Shown piece after piece: positions 44,283 through 53,813 of a stretch of DNA of 64,000 nt. The position numbers and the translations under genes were made by a program. Positions within the stretch are counted from its first letter, which is position 1. Every line of letters begins with the position of its first letter. The DNA is from Bacteroidia bacterium (GTDB lineage Bacteria > Bacteroidota > Bacteroidia > Flavobacteriales > Flavobacteriaceae): NCBI GenBank assembly GCA_030427985.1, contig JAUIBH010000008.1, positions 1 to 64,000 on the forward strand, in the 5' to 3' direction. A model generated the notes under the pieces. That model had not been told where the DNA came from. It was given only the letters and a program-made list of their open reading frames with translations, and did no database searches.

Positions 44283-45886
44283 AACAACTGATAAAGGTGC
44301 ATCCTAATGACAATGTGGCCATAGCCCTTGTGGATTTGTCCAAGGGAGACCATATTGAGTTTGAGGATATACGGTTGGAATTACGCTCTGACGTTCCAGC
44401 CAAACATAAAATCAATTTACAACCGCTCAGCAAAGGGGATAAGATTTATATGTATGGGGTTTTAGTGGGCACGGCAAAAAAAGAGTTGGAAAAAGGGGTG
44501 CAATTGACGACTGAAAATGTCATTCATGAAAGTGCCATTACCACAGGACGAAATGGGAAATCGGATTGGTCGCCACCTGATATTTCCAAATGGAAAGACA
44601 GACAATTTCTAGGCTATCATAGAGCTGATGGGCAGGTGGGAACCGAGAATGTATGGTTGTTTTTTCCACTTGTTTTTTGTGAGAACAAGAACATTGAGCG
44701 TTTAAAGGAAATATTTGACAAGGAACTGTATATAGAGGAGGTGAGTGAGCAAAGACAGCTTCTTCGGAGCCTCATTAATGGAGAGGAAGAAACCGCCCAA
44801 CCCCAATTGGAGCGAAAATCCGTTTTCCAAAACGTTAAGGTGAAATTCATTACCCATCAAGGTGGGTGCGGTGGAATACGGCAAGACTCCGAATTGCTGG
44901 CCAAATTATTGGCAGGCTATGTAAACAATCCCAATGTTGCCGGCGCCACCGTACTGAGTTTGGGCTGCCAGAACCTACAAATCAAAACCTTTAAGGAAGC
45001 ACTGAACACTATTAACCCAGACATAGGAAAACCAGTCCTGATTTACGAACAGCAACAAATGGGTACTGTAGATAATATGCTGAATACCATCATAAAGGAA
45101 ACCTATGAAGCATTGATCAAAGCCAACGATATTGAAAGACAAGCTGCCCCACTCTCCAAATTAAAACTGGGTCTGGAATGTGGTGGCTCAGATGGGTTTT
45201 CAGGTATATCAGCCAACCCAACCTTGGGATATGTGTCTGATGTTTTGGCTACTTTGGGTGGTTCACCCATTCTTTCCGAGTTTCCTGAACTTTGTGGGGT
45301 AGAGCAGGAGTTGGTCAATCGGTGTGTTGACGATAAAAAGGCCGATAAATTTCTCAGCTTGATGAAAGCCTATGAAAAATCTGCTATCGATGCTGGATCA
45401 GGTTTTGATATGAACCCATCCCCCGGAAACATTAAAGATGGACTTATCACCGATGCCATGAAATCGGCCGGTGCAGCCAAAAAAGGAGGAGCCTCCCCCA
45501 TAACGGATGTGCTGGACTACACAGAATATGTGACCAAACCAGGACTTAACCTACTTTGTACGCCAGGCAACGATGTGGAAAGCACCACTGGAATGGTAGG
45601 TTCAGGAGCAAACATGGTAGTGTTTACTACGGGGCTGGGCACCCCAACTGGAAATCCCATAACACCGGTGATTAAAGTGTCATCCAACACGACTTTGGCG
45701 AAAAAAATGCCCGACATCATTGATGTGGATACAGGTCCTGTGATACGTGGTGAAAAGAGTATTGAGGAAATGGGTACCCTTCTGTTGGAATATATCATAG
45801 CTGTGGCCAGTGGCGAAAAAACCGCCAAGGCCGATATGCTAGGGCAAGATGATTTTATTCCTTGGAAAAGGGGAGTGTCCTTGTAA
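44279..45886 (+). CDS. uxaA: Altronate dehydratase (UxaA family)
   Basis: The ATG at 44279 overlaps the uxaB stop; the track start at 44255 is further upstream. 535 aa: N-terminal SAF domain (~1-90, 'LIKVHPNDNVAIALVDL'), then the dehydratase domain with 'GYHRADGQVGTENVWLFF', 'THQGGCGGIRQDSELLAKLLAGY', 'LGLECGGSDGFSGISANPTLGY', 'NPSPGNIKDGLITDAMKSAGAAKKGG' and 'TTGLGTPTGNPITPVIKVSSN'. Converts D-altronate to 2-keto-3-deoxy-D-gluconate. UxaA-type genes also occur in the Campylobacter fucose locus, so an additional or alternative role as L-fuconate dehydratase should be considered. Confidence 0.92.
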   Translation: MKQLIKVHPNDNVAIALVDLSKGDHIEFEDIRLELRSDVPAKHKINLQPLSKGDKIYMYGVLVGTAKKELEKGVQLTTENVIHESAITTGRNGKSDWSPPDISKWKDRQFLGYHRADGQVGTENVWLFFPLVFCENKNIERLKEIFDKELYIEEVSEQRQLLRSLINGEEETAQPQLERKSVFQNVKVKFITHQGGCGGIRQDSELLAKLLAGYVNNPNVAGATVLSLGCQNLQIKTFKEALNTINPDIGKPVLIYEQQQMGTVDNMLNTIIKETYEALIKANDIERQAAPLSKLKLGLECGGSDGFSGISANPTLGYVSDVLATLGGSPILSEFPELCGVEQELVNRCVDDKKADKFLSLMKAYEKSAIDAGSGFDMNPSPGNIKDGLITDAMKSAGAAKKGGASPITDVLDYTEYVTKPGLNLLCTPGNDVESTTGMVGSGANMVVFTTGLGTPTGNPITPVIKVSSNTTLAKKMPDIIDVDTGPVIRGEKSIEEMGTLLLEYIIAVASGEKTAKADMLGQDDFIPWKRGVSL

Positions 45887-45889
45887 CCC

Positions 45890-46747
45890 TTATTTTTTGT
45901 ATGCGATGCAGCTTTGTTTGGAGGTCCCTAAACCTTCAATGCCAAGTTCCATGATATCGCCTGGCTTTAGGTATCTGGGTGGATTAAAACCAAGCCCAAC
46001 TCCAAAGGGTGTCCCTGTTGAAATCACGTCTCCCGGCAAAAGGGTCATAAACTGACTGATATAAGAAACCACTTCTTGAACATTAAAAATAAAATCTGAT
46101 GTAGAGGAGTGTTGTAGACGTTCACCATTAACGTCCAACCATAATTCCAGATTATTGGGATTTTGTATTTCGTCCGTTGTGGCAATAAATGGACCCAGGG
46201 GAGCAAATGTATCACAACCCTTCCCTTTGCACCATTGCCCTTCTTTCTCTATTTGGAAGGCCCTTTCGCTAATGTCATTATGAAGGACATATCCGGCAAT
46301 ATGGTCCATGGCTTCTGATTCTTCTATATAAGAAGCTTTTTTACCAATAACAATAGCGAGTTCTACCTCCCAATCGGTTTTTTTGGAATTTTTGGGGATA
46401 ATAACCTGGTCATTTGGGCCACAAATGGCAGTGGTGGATTTAAAGAAAAGTACGGGTTCCTTAGGGATGGCCATGCCAGCCTCTTTGGCATGCATTGCAT
46501 AATTTAATCCTACACAGACAAGTTTTGAAGGTCTTGCCAAAGGTGGACCCAATCGAACTTCATTGGCCACGGTGGGGCAATCGGATTCATTGTCCTTCAA
46601 CCAATTTCTAAGTTTTTCTATGCCGTCGTTGCCAAAAAATTCCTCATTATAGTCCATTCCAAAAGCAGATACGTCAAGTTTTGTTCCATCTGCCAATTGT
46701 ACACCCGGCTTTTCTTGTCCGGTAGTTCCAAATCGAATTAATTTCAT
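45890..46747 (-). CDS. FAH-family hydrolase, probable 2,4-diketo-3-deoxy-L-fuconate hydrolase
   Basis: 285 aa. N-terminal half 'MKLIRFGTTGQEKPGVQLADGTKLDVSAF' and the FAH catalytic domain with 'CVGLNYAMHAKEAG', 'PVLFFKSTTAICGPNDQVIIP', Mg-binding acidic residues in 'KTDWEVELAIVIGKKA', 'GYVLHNDISERAF', 'GKGCDTFAPLGPFIAT' and 'LLPGDVISTGTPFGVGLG'. Members cleave diketo acids by hydrolysis; here the expected reaction is 2,4-diketo-3-deoxy-L-fuconate to pyruvate and L-lactate. It converges with uxaA, the stops only 3 bp apart, and runs with the second SDR. Confidence 0.9.
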   Translation of the reverse strand: MKLIRFGTTGQEKPGVQLADGTKLDVSAFGMDYNEEFFGNDGIEKLRNWLKDNESDCPTVANEVRLGPPLARPSKLVCVGLNYAMHAKEAGMAIPKEPVLFFKSTTAICGPNDQVIIPKNSKKTDWEVELAIVIGKKASYIEESEAMDHIAGYVLHNDISERAFQIEKEGQWCKGKGCDTFAPLGPFIATTDEIQNPNNLELWLDVNGERLQHSSTSDFIFNVQEVVSYISQFMTLLPGDVISTGTPFGVGLGFNPPRYLKPGDIMELGIEGLGTSKQSCIAYKK

Positions 46748-46756
46748 ATGTTGTGT

Positions 46757-47533
46757 TTAACCTTTTAGTTTTATGAACCCACCATCAATGGGGTAATCTG
46801 TTCCAGTAATAAATTTTGCCTCATCTGAACAAAGGAAGAGAGCCAAGTCGGCAACCTCCTGTGGCTCTGCCATACGCCCTATGGGTTGGGTCTTGGAAAG
46901 TTTGTCAAATATTTCTTTTTCCCGACCTGGATAGTTTTTTTTAATGAAACCGTCTACAAAAGGCGTGTACACCCTCCCAGGGGAAATACAATTGCACCGT
47001 ATTCCATGGTTGATATAATCGTTGGCAATGGAATAGGTCATGGTAAGGACTGCACCCTTGGTCATTGAATAAGCAAAGCGATCTGTTATTCCTACCGAAG
47101 CAGCCACCGAAGCAATGTTTAAAATATTGCCATTTCCCTTTTTCTTCATGAAGGGGAGTATGGACTTGGTACAATTGTAGATGCCTTTTATATTCACGTT
47201 GTACAATTTATCTAAGTCTTGCTCGGATACAGCTTCAATGTTTCCTACATGGGCAATGCCCGCATTGTTCACCAAAATGTCCGGTACTTCATTTTTGGCA
47301 ATTTCGGAGATGACTTCGGTTACATTTTCTTGATTTGAAACATCGCACATGTACCCAAATGCATCCATTCCCAATGCTTTGATTTCCTCAACAACATTTA
47401 AGGAGGATTCTTGGTTGGCATCTAAAATATGGACCTTTGCACCTTGTTGGGCAAATGTCATGGAAATTGCTTTTCCAATTCCGCTGCCGCCTCCGGTTAC
47501 AATGACAATCTTACCGTTTAAACTAAACTTCAT
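46757..47533 (-). CDS. SDR dehydrogenase, probable 2-keto-3-deoxy-L-fuconate dehydrogenase
   Basis: 258 aa classical SDR with 'IVTGGGSGIGKAISMTFAQQGA', Asp in 'VHILDANQ' (NAD preference), 'LVNNAGIAHVGN', and intact catalytic 'GITDRFAYSMTKGAVLTMTY' (YxxxK), 'TDYPIDGGFIKLKG' at the end. It precedes the FAH hydrolase by 9 bp. In the non-phosphorylated L-fucose route an NAD-dependent SDR makes 2,4-diketo-3-deoxy-L-fuconate for that hydrolase, which matches this pair. Confidence 0.9.
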   Translation of the reverse strand: MKFSLNGKIVIVTGGGSGIGKAISMTFAQQGAKVHILDANQESSLNVVEEIKALGMDAFGYMCDVSNQENVTEVISEIAKNEVPDILVNNAGIAHVGNIEAVSEQDLDKLYNVNIKGIYNCTKSILPFMKKKGNGNILNIASVAASVGITDRFAYSMTKGAVLTMTYSIANDYINHGIRCNCISPGRVYTPFVDGFIKKNYPGREKEIFDKLSKTQPIGRMAEPQEVADLALFLCSDEAKFITGTDYPIDGGFIKLKG

Positions 47534-47975
47534 TTTACCTGTTGCTTCTATTCTTTCTGTTTCTTTTGACTATGGGCAATACTAGGAAACAAGGCATCTA
47601 GGTGCTCAATGCAATAATAGTCAGTTTTTTCATTAAATGGAGGAGGAGCACTGTTTTTCCTGTTTATAGAAATCTTGTCCCGGACAAAAATTACCAAAGG
47701 AAATTTTAGCTGCCTGTTTGTTGGGTATGTACCTTTTAAAATATTGTTTTTTTAAATTTATAAATATAGAGGTGGTTTTTTTTGATATAATGTGGTTTAA
47801 TTCAAAAATAATTTGCAAGGTTCGTAAAAAATTATTTAATTTATAAATGTAATTAAAACACTTATTGATGATTGTATATGGATTTTAGCCTGACATCCTA
47901 CATTGGACCGTTTCTACGGATCAGATAGATGGCAGCGTTTTTTTTTAACCAATAAATACGAAGCTGTTGGAAAAT
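47534..47975. other. Divergent promoter region of the catabolic block
   Basis: 442 bp between the SDR gene and the AraC gene. The 61-aa ORF at 47633 is unsupported. AT-rich; no clear operator recognised. Confidence 0.45.
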
Positions 47976-48830
47976 ATGCCTACTACACGATTTGACGAAT
48001 CTAGAACCGCCCTAAAACCTTACGGGATGAGGTGTGAGTTGTGGCAGCCAAAAAGGATGAAAAGGGAAGAGCGGCACAATGAATTGGAAATCAATTTTAT
48101 GCCCAATTGTTCCATTACCTATCTTATCAGTAATCGTAAGTTTAAAATAAAAAAAGGGTCAGTAATTGCATTTTGGGCACTCATGCCACATCAAGTTATT
48201 GATTTTAAAGACGATTGTCCGTATTACGTCATCACTATACCATTCTCAGTTTTATGTGAATGGAAACTACCCAAAACATTTCTTGATTCCATCTTTCAGG
48301 GAGAAGTACTGTTTAACCAAGAATTGGAAGATCTCCAATTTGAGAAAAAGCGTTTTGATCGATGGTCCACTGAACTTGATCGTAAGGGAACTGAACTCTA
48401 TTCGGCTTGTTCGCTGGAAATTTGTGCCTTTTTAAAAAGATTGGCTTTAAAGACCTCGTCGCTGTCCTGTCAACAGAAAGTTCAACCGCCACCCATTAAT
48501 CTTGTAGAAAGAATGGCCATGTTCATTGCGAATAACTTTACGGAGCCGATTAAAGCGGGTGATGTGGCAAATGCAGTTGGCCTCAATCCAGATTATGCCA
48601 ATTCAATTTTCAAAAAAACATTTTGCAAGACCATATCAAATTACATCATTGGCCAGCGTGTACTGTTGGCAGAAAGGAAGCTTTCAATTTCTGATGAGCC
48701 AATCACTTCATTGGCATTTCAATCTGGTTTTAGTTCTATAAGTAGGTTTAATGCAGCTTTTAAGAAAAAAAACAACTTGACTCCCAGGGAGTATCGAAAA
48801 AAGCATTTGCTAAACCTTCAAATGAAGTAG
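47976..48830 (+). CDS. AraC-family transcriptional regulator
   Basis: The ATG at 47976 is preferred over the TTG at 47967. About 170 residues of cupin-like sensing domain ('CELWQPKRMKREERHNELEINFMPNC', 'IAFWALMPHQVIDFKDDCPYYVITIPFSVL') precede a C-terminal double HTH ('AGDVANAVGLNPDYANSIFKKTFCKTISNYI', 'ITSLAFQSGFSSISRFNAAFKKKNNLTPREYRK'). The cupin pocket suggests binding of a sugar, in line with the RhaS/AraC type. It lies between the catabolic genes and the SusCD pair and is their probable activator. Confidence 0.92.
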   Translation: MPTTRFDESRTALKPYGMRCELWQPKRMKREERHNELEINFMPNCSITYLISNRKFKIKKGSVIAFWALMPHQVIDFKDDCPYYVITIPFSVLCEWKLPKTFLDSIFQGEVLFNQELEDLQFEKKRFDRWSTELDRKGTELYSACSLEICAFLKRLALKTSSLSCQQKVQPPPINLVERMAMFIANNFTEPIKAGDVANAVGLNPDYANSIFKKTFCKTISNYIIGQRVLLAERKLSISDEPITSLAFQSGFSSISRFNAAFKKKNNLTPREYRKKHLLNLQMK

Positions 48831-48885
48831 CGCCTCTGCTGTTTTAATATTGATCTATCCTTCTTGTTTTACTTTTTACCAAATA

Positions 48886-48922
48886 AAAAAAACCACCTGT
48901 TTTGCAACAAGTGGCTTTTTAA
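48886..48922. terminator. Bidirectional terminator between AraC and susD
   Basis: Stem AAACCACcTGTT / AACAaGTGGcTTT around TTGC, with A and T runs on both sides. It separates the converging AraC gene and SusD gene and can stop both. Confidence 0.7.
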
Positions 48923-48958
48923 AAATAACTAACTCAAAATAATTATCACTGATTCTAT

Positions 48959-50536
48959 TTATGGGACATCCCAAAAAACTCGGGAAATCAGATTATCCCC
49001 CCCAATGGCAGTAGCTGCCGCTGCATAGTTTTCTGCGTTTGCAGAAGCCTCGGCATCTGGGTAGGACATTCTATGTACAAAACCATCCCCACCATTGGCC
49101 AAAAGGTTGTCGTTGAAATCATTTCTCTCTAAATCGGGGAAGCCACTTCTTCGCACATTGGCAAAGGCTTCTGTCCCGTTTCTAAAGTTGACCAACCAAT
49201 ATTGCGTATTGATCAACTCCAATGCATTGCCTGCATCATATGCAACCTCAGGTTCTGCCAAATAGGCATTTATTTCGGCATTTGAGATGGGCGTAACATT
49301 TGGATAAAGTGCATAAGCTTGCATATCTGCCCTTATTCCTTGCTCGTAAAGTGCTTCTGGATCTCCAGATATCCATCCCCTAAATGCAGCCTCTGCCATG
49401 AGCAAAGAGGTTTGTGCATAGGTTACATAAAAATCCGGTGCAGCAGGTGATGCCACAGCAAAAATATTGATCTGCGAGTAAGCCAGTCCTGCACCATTAG
49501 TGCCACGATACCCTAGAGAAGTGTCCGATAGTTCCAAATCTGAAACCCCGATTGGCACCCCAAATTGGTTGGCCAAATCGGTATCTGGGTCAGTGTCATT
49601 AGCCACTGCACCTGGGTCATCATACGTAGCGATCATGTATTGGCCCCTAGGGTCGTTTGTGGATTTTAGTTGGTCCACCAAAGGTTCGGCTGCATAATTA
49701 AAAAATGAGAAGTTTCGCAAACCATTGTTGTCGCCTTGAGTAAATGTACTTCCATCATACTTTACATAAGCGTTGTCTGCGTTTGAGGTCATAACCCCTC
49801 CGGCAACAGCTTCGGCAACTATGGACTCGGCTCTGGAAGCATTTACTTTTGAATAGCGCATGCCCAACCTTAGCAAAAGTGAATTGCCCAATTTTCTCCA
49901 TTTTTCTGCCTGAGCGGAGGCCCCACCGGTGGGGTTTTCGCTATTGGCCCCATAGAAAAGGTCTTCAGGGACAAAACCTCCATTTGAACTCAGTGCTGCA
50001 ATGGCTTCGGTGAGCTCATTGTATAGATCCTCATAGATGGCTTCATCATCATCATAGGCTGGGAAGTAAATGAGTTCACTTACGGCCTTAGCGGCATTAA
50101 AGTAAGGGATATCTGCATAGTTGTCCACAAGGCCCATAAAAATTTGGGCTTTCCAAATGCGGATCATACTGGTAAGGTTTGTTCTATTACCACCCTCATC
50201 TTGGCTTAACAAGATCAAAGCCTGCTCAAGATTCCTGATGTCAGAGGGATATGAACCGTTCCACTTTGGATTGCTGACCCCATCAATGTCTTCATTGAAA
50301 TTAAAACCCAGGGTAGCACCTTGGTTAAATGGGTTTACAAAATGTTGCACAATAGTATGTTCGGCAGACCAAGTTCCTAAATGGCTCCGTTGCGCCCCAG
50401 CGAACAATAGTGCAGGGTCAACTTCCGTTACCGCGTAAGGATTTGTGTTCACTTCCACAAAATCTTCGTCACATCCACTCATACCGATAACCAGGCAAAC
50501 AAAGACTATATGTTTTATATATTTTATCGTTTTCAT
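48959..50536 (-). CDS. SusD/RagB-like nutrient-binding lipoprotein
   Basis: The ATG at 50536 ('MKTIKYIKHIVFVCLV') is 4 bp past the SusC stop; the track start at 50554 overlaps SusC. Lipoprotein signal ending 'IGMSGCDEDF', with acidic residues after Cys marking surface export. The alpha-helical SusD fold is shown by 'VNTNPYAVTEVDPALLFAGAQRS', 'IWKAQIFMGLVDNYADIPYF', 'KWRKLGNSLLLRLGMRYSK', 'YAQTSLLMAEAAFRGWI'. It binds glycan on the cell surface and forms the lid of the SusC transporter. Which glycan is not shown; it may serve the neighbouring L-fucose/L-galactose and xylan genes. Confidence 0.94.
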   Translation of the reverse strand: MKTIKYIKHIVFVCLVIGMSGCDEDFVEVNTNPYAVTEVDPALLFAGAQRSHLGTWSAEHTIVQHFVNPFNQGATLGFNFNEDIDGVSNPKWNGSYPSDIRNLEQALILLSQDEGGNRTNLTSMIRIWKAQIFMGLVDNYADIPYFNAAKAVSELIYFPAYDDDEAIYEDLYNELTEAIAALSSNGGFVPEDLFYGANSENPTGGASAQAEKWRKLGNSLLLRLGMRYSKVNASRAESIVAEAVAGGVMTSNADNAYVKYDGSTFTQGDNNGLRNFSFFNYAAEPLVDQLKSTNDPRGQYMIATYDDPGAVANDTDPDTDLANQFGVPIGVSDLELSDTSLGYRGTNGAGLAYSQINIFAVASPAAPDFYVTYAQTSLLMAEAAFRGWISGDPEALYEQGIRADMQAYALYPNVTPISNAEINAYLAEPEVAYDAGNALELINTQYWLVNFRNGTEAFANVRRSGFPDLERNDFNDNLLANGGDGFVHRMSYPDAEASANAENYAAAATAIGGDNLISRVFWDVP

Positions 50537-50540
50537 AGTT

Positions 50541-53500
50541 TTAGAATTTAACATTTAGGCTAAAATTGTAATTACGGGTGGTCGGTAGCGCAGAGTTTTC
50601 ATACCCAGCCCTAAAGTCACCGGAAGACTGTACAGCTTCTGGATCAATGCCAGGGAAGTCTTTGTAGAGAATTGCCACATTACGGCAAGAAGCAGACAAA
50701 GTCAACCCTTTTATGAATTTCATATCTGGAATTTTACTGATAACATCGGTAAAATCATAAGAGAGGTTTATGCTTCTTAGTTTAACAAAATCGGATTTAA
50801 ACGTAAATGGATCACCGATTTGAAGGTTACGATAATCTGCATAAAAAGATTGCAAATTGCTTACTGCAGTGGTGTTAGGTTGACCGCTACTCTCATAAAC
50901 ACTGTTAGGTACAATAATTCCATTTTCACCTTCTCTACGACCTTCAAGTGACAAGATGGAATGTCCTTGTCTCAACATGTTCAAATGTGTTGAGGACAGA
51001 ACTGTGCCACCAAACTTGTAATCGATGAAAAAGCCAAAGCTAAAGTTCTTATACCGGAAACTGTTGTTCCAACCTCCTGTATGTTTTGGGATGGAGCTAC
51101 CAACCGGCAAGAAACCATTGGTTTCCTCTGCACCTGGTGTGTCGCTGTTTGTAGCTAGCAAGCGTCCATCATCATTCACCAAAATTTGTCCATTGGCGTT
51201 TCTTCTGTACGTCCTTGTGTACAATTGGTTCATGGCCATACCTTCTGTATATCTCAATTCACCAAGGAACTCGTTTCCGGTACCGTTGAAATAAATAAGA
51301 AGAATAGAGCCACTCTCATTACCCACATCCAACACTTCGGTATCAAGGTAGGCGTTGTTCCATGAGCTGACCCAGGTAAAATCGTTGGTCTGAATGGGTG
51401 TAAACTCCACTAAAGTTTCCAATCCACTGTTTCTCAAGGAAGCTATGTTTTGCTTAGAGTTGTTGTAACCCGAAGTATTTGAAAGGGTAACGTCCAAAAT
51501 TTGATCTGTGGTGATTTTCTCAAAAGCCGCTATGTCCAATCGTAGTCGATTGTTGAACAATCTCATATCCAGACCAATCTCTTTTTCAGTAACTGTAAAT
51601 GGTCTTAACAATGGGTTGGGAGCAAATCCTCCTTGAACACCTGCAGTGGTCTGACCATTGAACGGTGGATTGATGTTGTAATTCAATATACCTTCATAGG
51701 TGTTAACACCATTGGCGCTACCAACTTCGGCCCAAGATGCTCTTACCTTACCATAATTTAGCCAGCCATCTCTATCGTTCAGTAATTCGGAGAAGACAAA
51801 ACTACCTGAAACGGATGGATAGAACACGGAATTATCTGCAGGGTTAAGCACGGAGAACCAGTCCTGTCTTCCCGTAAAATTCAGATAAATCAAGTCATTG
51901 TAGCCAAAATCAGCTGTTCCATACAGGGAGTTGATCCTAAACGTGCTATATTGATAAGGTTGAAAGCCCGCTTGGTCAGTTTCAAAGAAGGTACCATTGG
52001 TAATTGAATATAGGTCCGGTACCACAAAGAGCCTTGAGAACTGTTCATTTCTTTGGAACTTGGACCTCCATGTGTTACCACCAAAAGTAGCATCCACAGA
52101 AAATTTACCAAAGGTATTGCTAAAACCAAGTAAGAAATCGGCGTTGATATCCCTTGTCTCGGTTTGTTGAATGTTATATTGACCTCGGTAAAATCCTGTA
52201 TCACCTTCTAAAGTTGTAGTGGCACCTGCACCATTTAGCGTATTCCATTCTCTAAAATTGGTGGCATAGTCATAGTTATATCGACCTTGCAAATAGAGCC
52301 AATCTGTAAAATCATATCTCAGGGTGGCAGTACCTAGCAAGCGATTACGATCATCGTTAAAGAACTGATTTTTTTGTAGCTGATAGTATGGGTTGTTAAT
52401 GGTACCCAAGAATCCGTTGGTACGTAATTCAGCTCCTGTAACCGGGTCGATGGCACTTTGCTCATAAGCCTCAATAGGAACGGAAACAGTCGTCCTGTTG
52501 AAGAAGTTCACCGCACCTGGACCTTGAGTTCCAATTTCAGGCGGGTTAATATTCTCTTCATTGGCATAGTTAACGTTCAACAACATATTCAGCTTTTCCG
52601 TGATATTATAGTTAATACCTACGTTAAAGATTCTTTTCTTGTATGTATTGGTTGGTTGAATACCCTCAGCTTTGGTATCCGCAAATGACACCCTAAAGCT
52701 TCCTTTTTCATTTCCTCCAGATAGCCCTATAGTATTGGTAAGGTTGGATCCTGTTCTAAGGAAGTCATAGAGTTTATAGGGATACGCAGAGTAGGGGCGC
52801 ATTACACCATCAAAATTGATCGTAGGAGCACCATCAAGTCTTTCTCCAAAGCCAAATTGACCTGTAGCTGCAGCTTCACCCTGTGTTTGAGGTCTTAAAC
52901 CACTGGTACCCTGACCATACATGGTCTGGGTGATTTCATCCATGAAGTTCAATGCCTCAGAGGTAGTGTAACTCGAGGTGAATTCAACACCAATGCCCTG
53001 ATTCAGTCTACCTGATTTTGTGGTGATGATCACCGCCCCGTTGGCAGCCCTTGCACCATAAATGGCTGCTGCTGTGGCTCCCTTAAGGACAGTCATGCTT
53101 TCAATGTCATCGGGGTTGATGTTCTGTAGATTATCACCCAAATCCCTTTGATTGCCACGACCGTTTGCTCCTCTAGCCCCTTGGTCTATGGGTAGACCGT
53201 TGATAACAAAAAGAGGGGAGTTGCTCGCACCAGCAAATGCTGCTTGACCACGCAAACGAATCTTCATACTTGAAGCTGCACCTGCAGAAGGTGGGGTAAT
53301 GTTTAAACCAGAAACCTTACCCACCAAAGATTCCATGGGGTTCACTGTTCTCGTTTTGGTGAGTTCCTCGGTTTCGACTGAGGTCACCGCGTAACCAAGT
53401 TTTCTGGTATCTTTCCGGATACCAAGCCCGGTAACCACTACTTCATTCAAAGAAGTTACATCTGGTTCTAGGCTAACATTGATTACACTCCGGTTTCCAA

Positions 53501-53813
53501 CTACAATTTCTTGGGTTTTGTAGCCAATAAAGGAAAATACCAATACACTCTGATTGTTTCCAACCTCAATCGAATAATTTCCATCGAAGTCTGTTGAAGT
53601 ACCATTTGTAGTGTTCTTGACGACCACGGTGACCCCCAGAAAGGGCTGCCCATTTTCGTCAGTAACCATACCGGTAACAGTAGTTTGTAACTCGGATGCA
53701 TTGAAAATTTTCCGGTCCATGTCTGTATCCATGGCCACACCGCTATAGGCATTGGCCATAGCACTTGAACATGTTAACAGTACAATGCACCACAAAAAGT
53801 GATAATTTTTCAT
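50541..53813 (-). CDS. SusC/RagA TonB-dependent outer-membrane transporter
   Basis: 1090 aa, SusC-type. A signal peptide is followed by the carboxypeptidase-D-like N-terminal domain (~43-118, 'GMVTDENGQPFLGVTVVVKNTTNGTSTDFDGNY'), a TonB-box-like 'NEVVVTGLG', plug domain (~130-245, 'NPMESLVGKVSGLNI', 'PLFVINGLPID', 'NPDDIESMTVLKGATAAAIYGARAANGAVIITTKSG') and a 22-strand barrel. The final residues 'NYNFSLNVKF' end in an aromatic. Imports oligosaccharides across the outer membrane with energy from TonB. It pairs with the SusD gene 4 bp downstream; it is the only SusCD pair in the window. Confidence 0.96.
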   Translation of the reverse strand: MKNYHFLWCIVLLTCSSAMANAYSGVAMDTDMDRKIFNASELQTTVTGMVTDENGQPFLGVTVVVKNTTNGTSTDFDGNYSIEVGNNQSVLVFSFIGYKTQEIVVGNRSVINVSLEPDVTSLNEVVVTGLGIRKDTRKLGYAVTSVETEELTKTRTVNPMESLVGKVSGLNITPPSAGAASSMKIRLRGQAAFAGASNSPLFVINGLPIDQGARGANGRGNQRDLGDNLQNINPDDIESMTVLKGATAAAIYGARAANGAVIITTKSGRLNQGIGVEFTSSYTTSEALNFMDEITQTMYGQGTSGLRPQTQGEAAATGQFGFGERLDGAPTINFDGVMRPYSAYPYKLYDFLRTGSNLTNTIGLSGGNEKGSFRVSFADTKAEGIQPTNTYKKRIFNVGINYNITEKLNMLLNVNYANEENINPPEIGTQGPGAVNFFNRTTVSVPIEAYEQSAIDPVTGAELRTNGFLGTINNPYYQLQKNQFFNDDRNRLLGTATLRYDFTDWLYLQGRYNYDYATNFREWNTLNGAGATTTLEGDTGFYRGQYNIQQTETRDINADFLLGFSNTFGKFSVDATFGGNTWRSKFQRNEQFSRLFVVPDLYSITNGTFFETDQAGFQPYQYSTFRINSLYGTADFGYNDLIYLNFTGRQDWFSVLNPADNSVFYPSVSGSFVFSELLNDRDGWLNYGKVRASWAEVGSANGVNTYEGILNYNINPPFNGQTTAGVQGGFAPNPLLRPFTVTEKEIGLDMRLFNNRLRLDIAAFEKITTDQILDVTLSNTSGYNNSKQNIASLRNSGLETLVEFTPIQTNDFTWVSSWNNAYLDTEVLDVGNESGSILLIYFNGTGNEFLGELRYTEGMAMNQLYTRTYRRNANGQILVNDDGRLLATNSDTPGAEETNGFLPVGSSIPKHTGGWNNSFRYKNFSFGFFIDYKFGGTVLSSTHLNMLRQGHSILSLEGRREGENGIIVPNSVYESSGQPNTTAVSNLQSFYADYRNLQIGDPFTFKSDFVKLRSINLSYDFTDVISKIPDMKFIKGLTLSASCRNVAILYKDFPGIDPEAVQSSGDFRAGYENSALPTTRNYNFSLNVKF

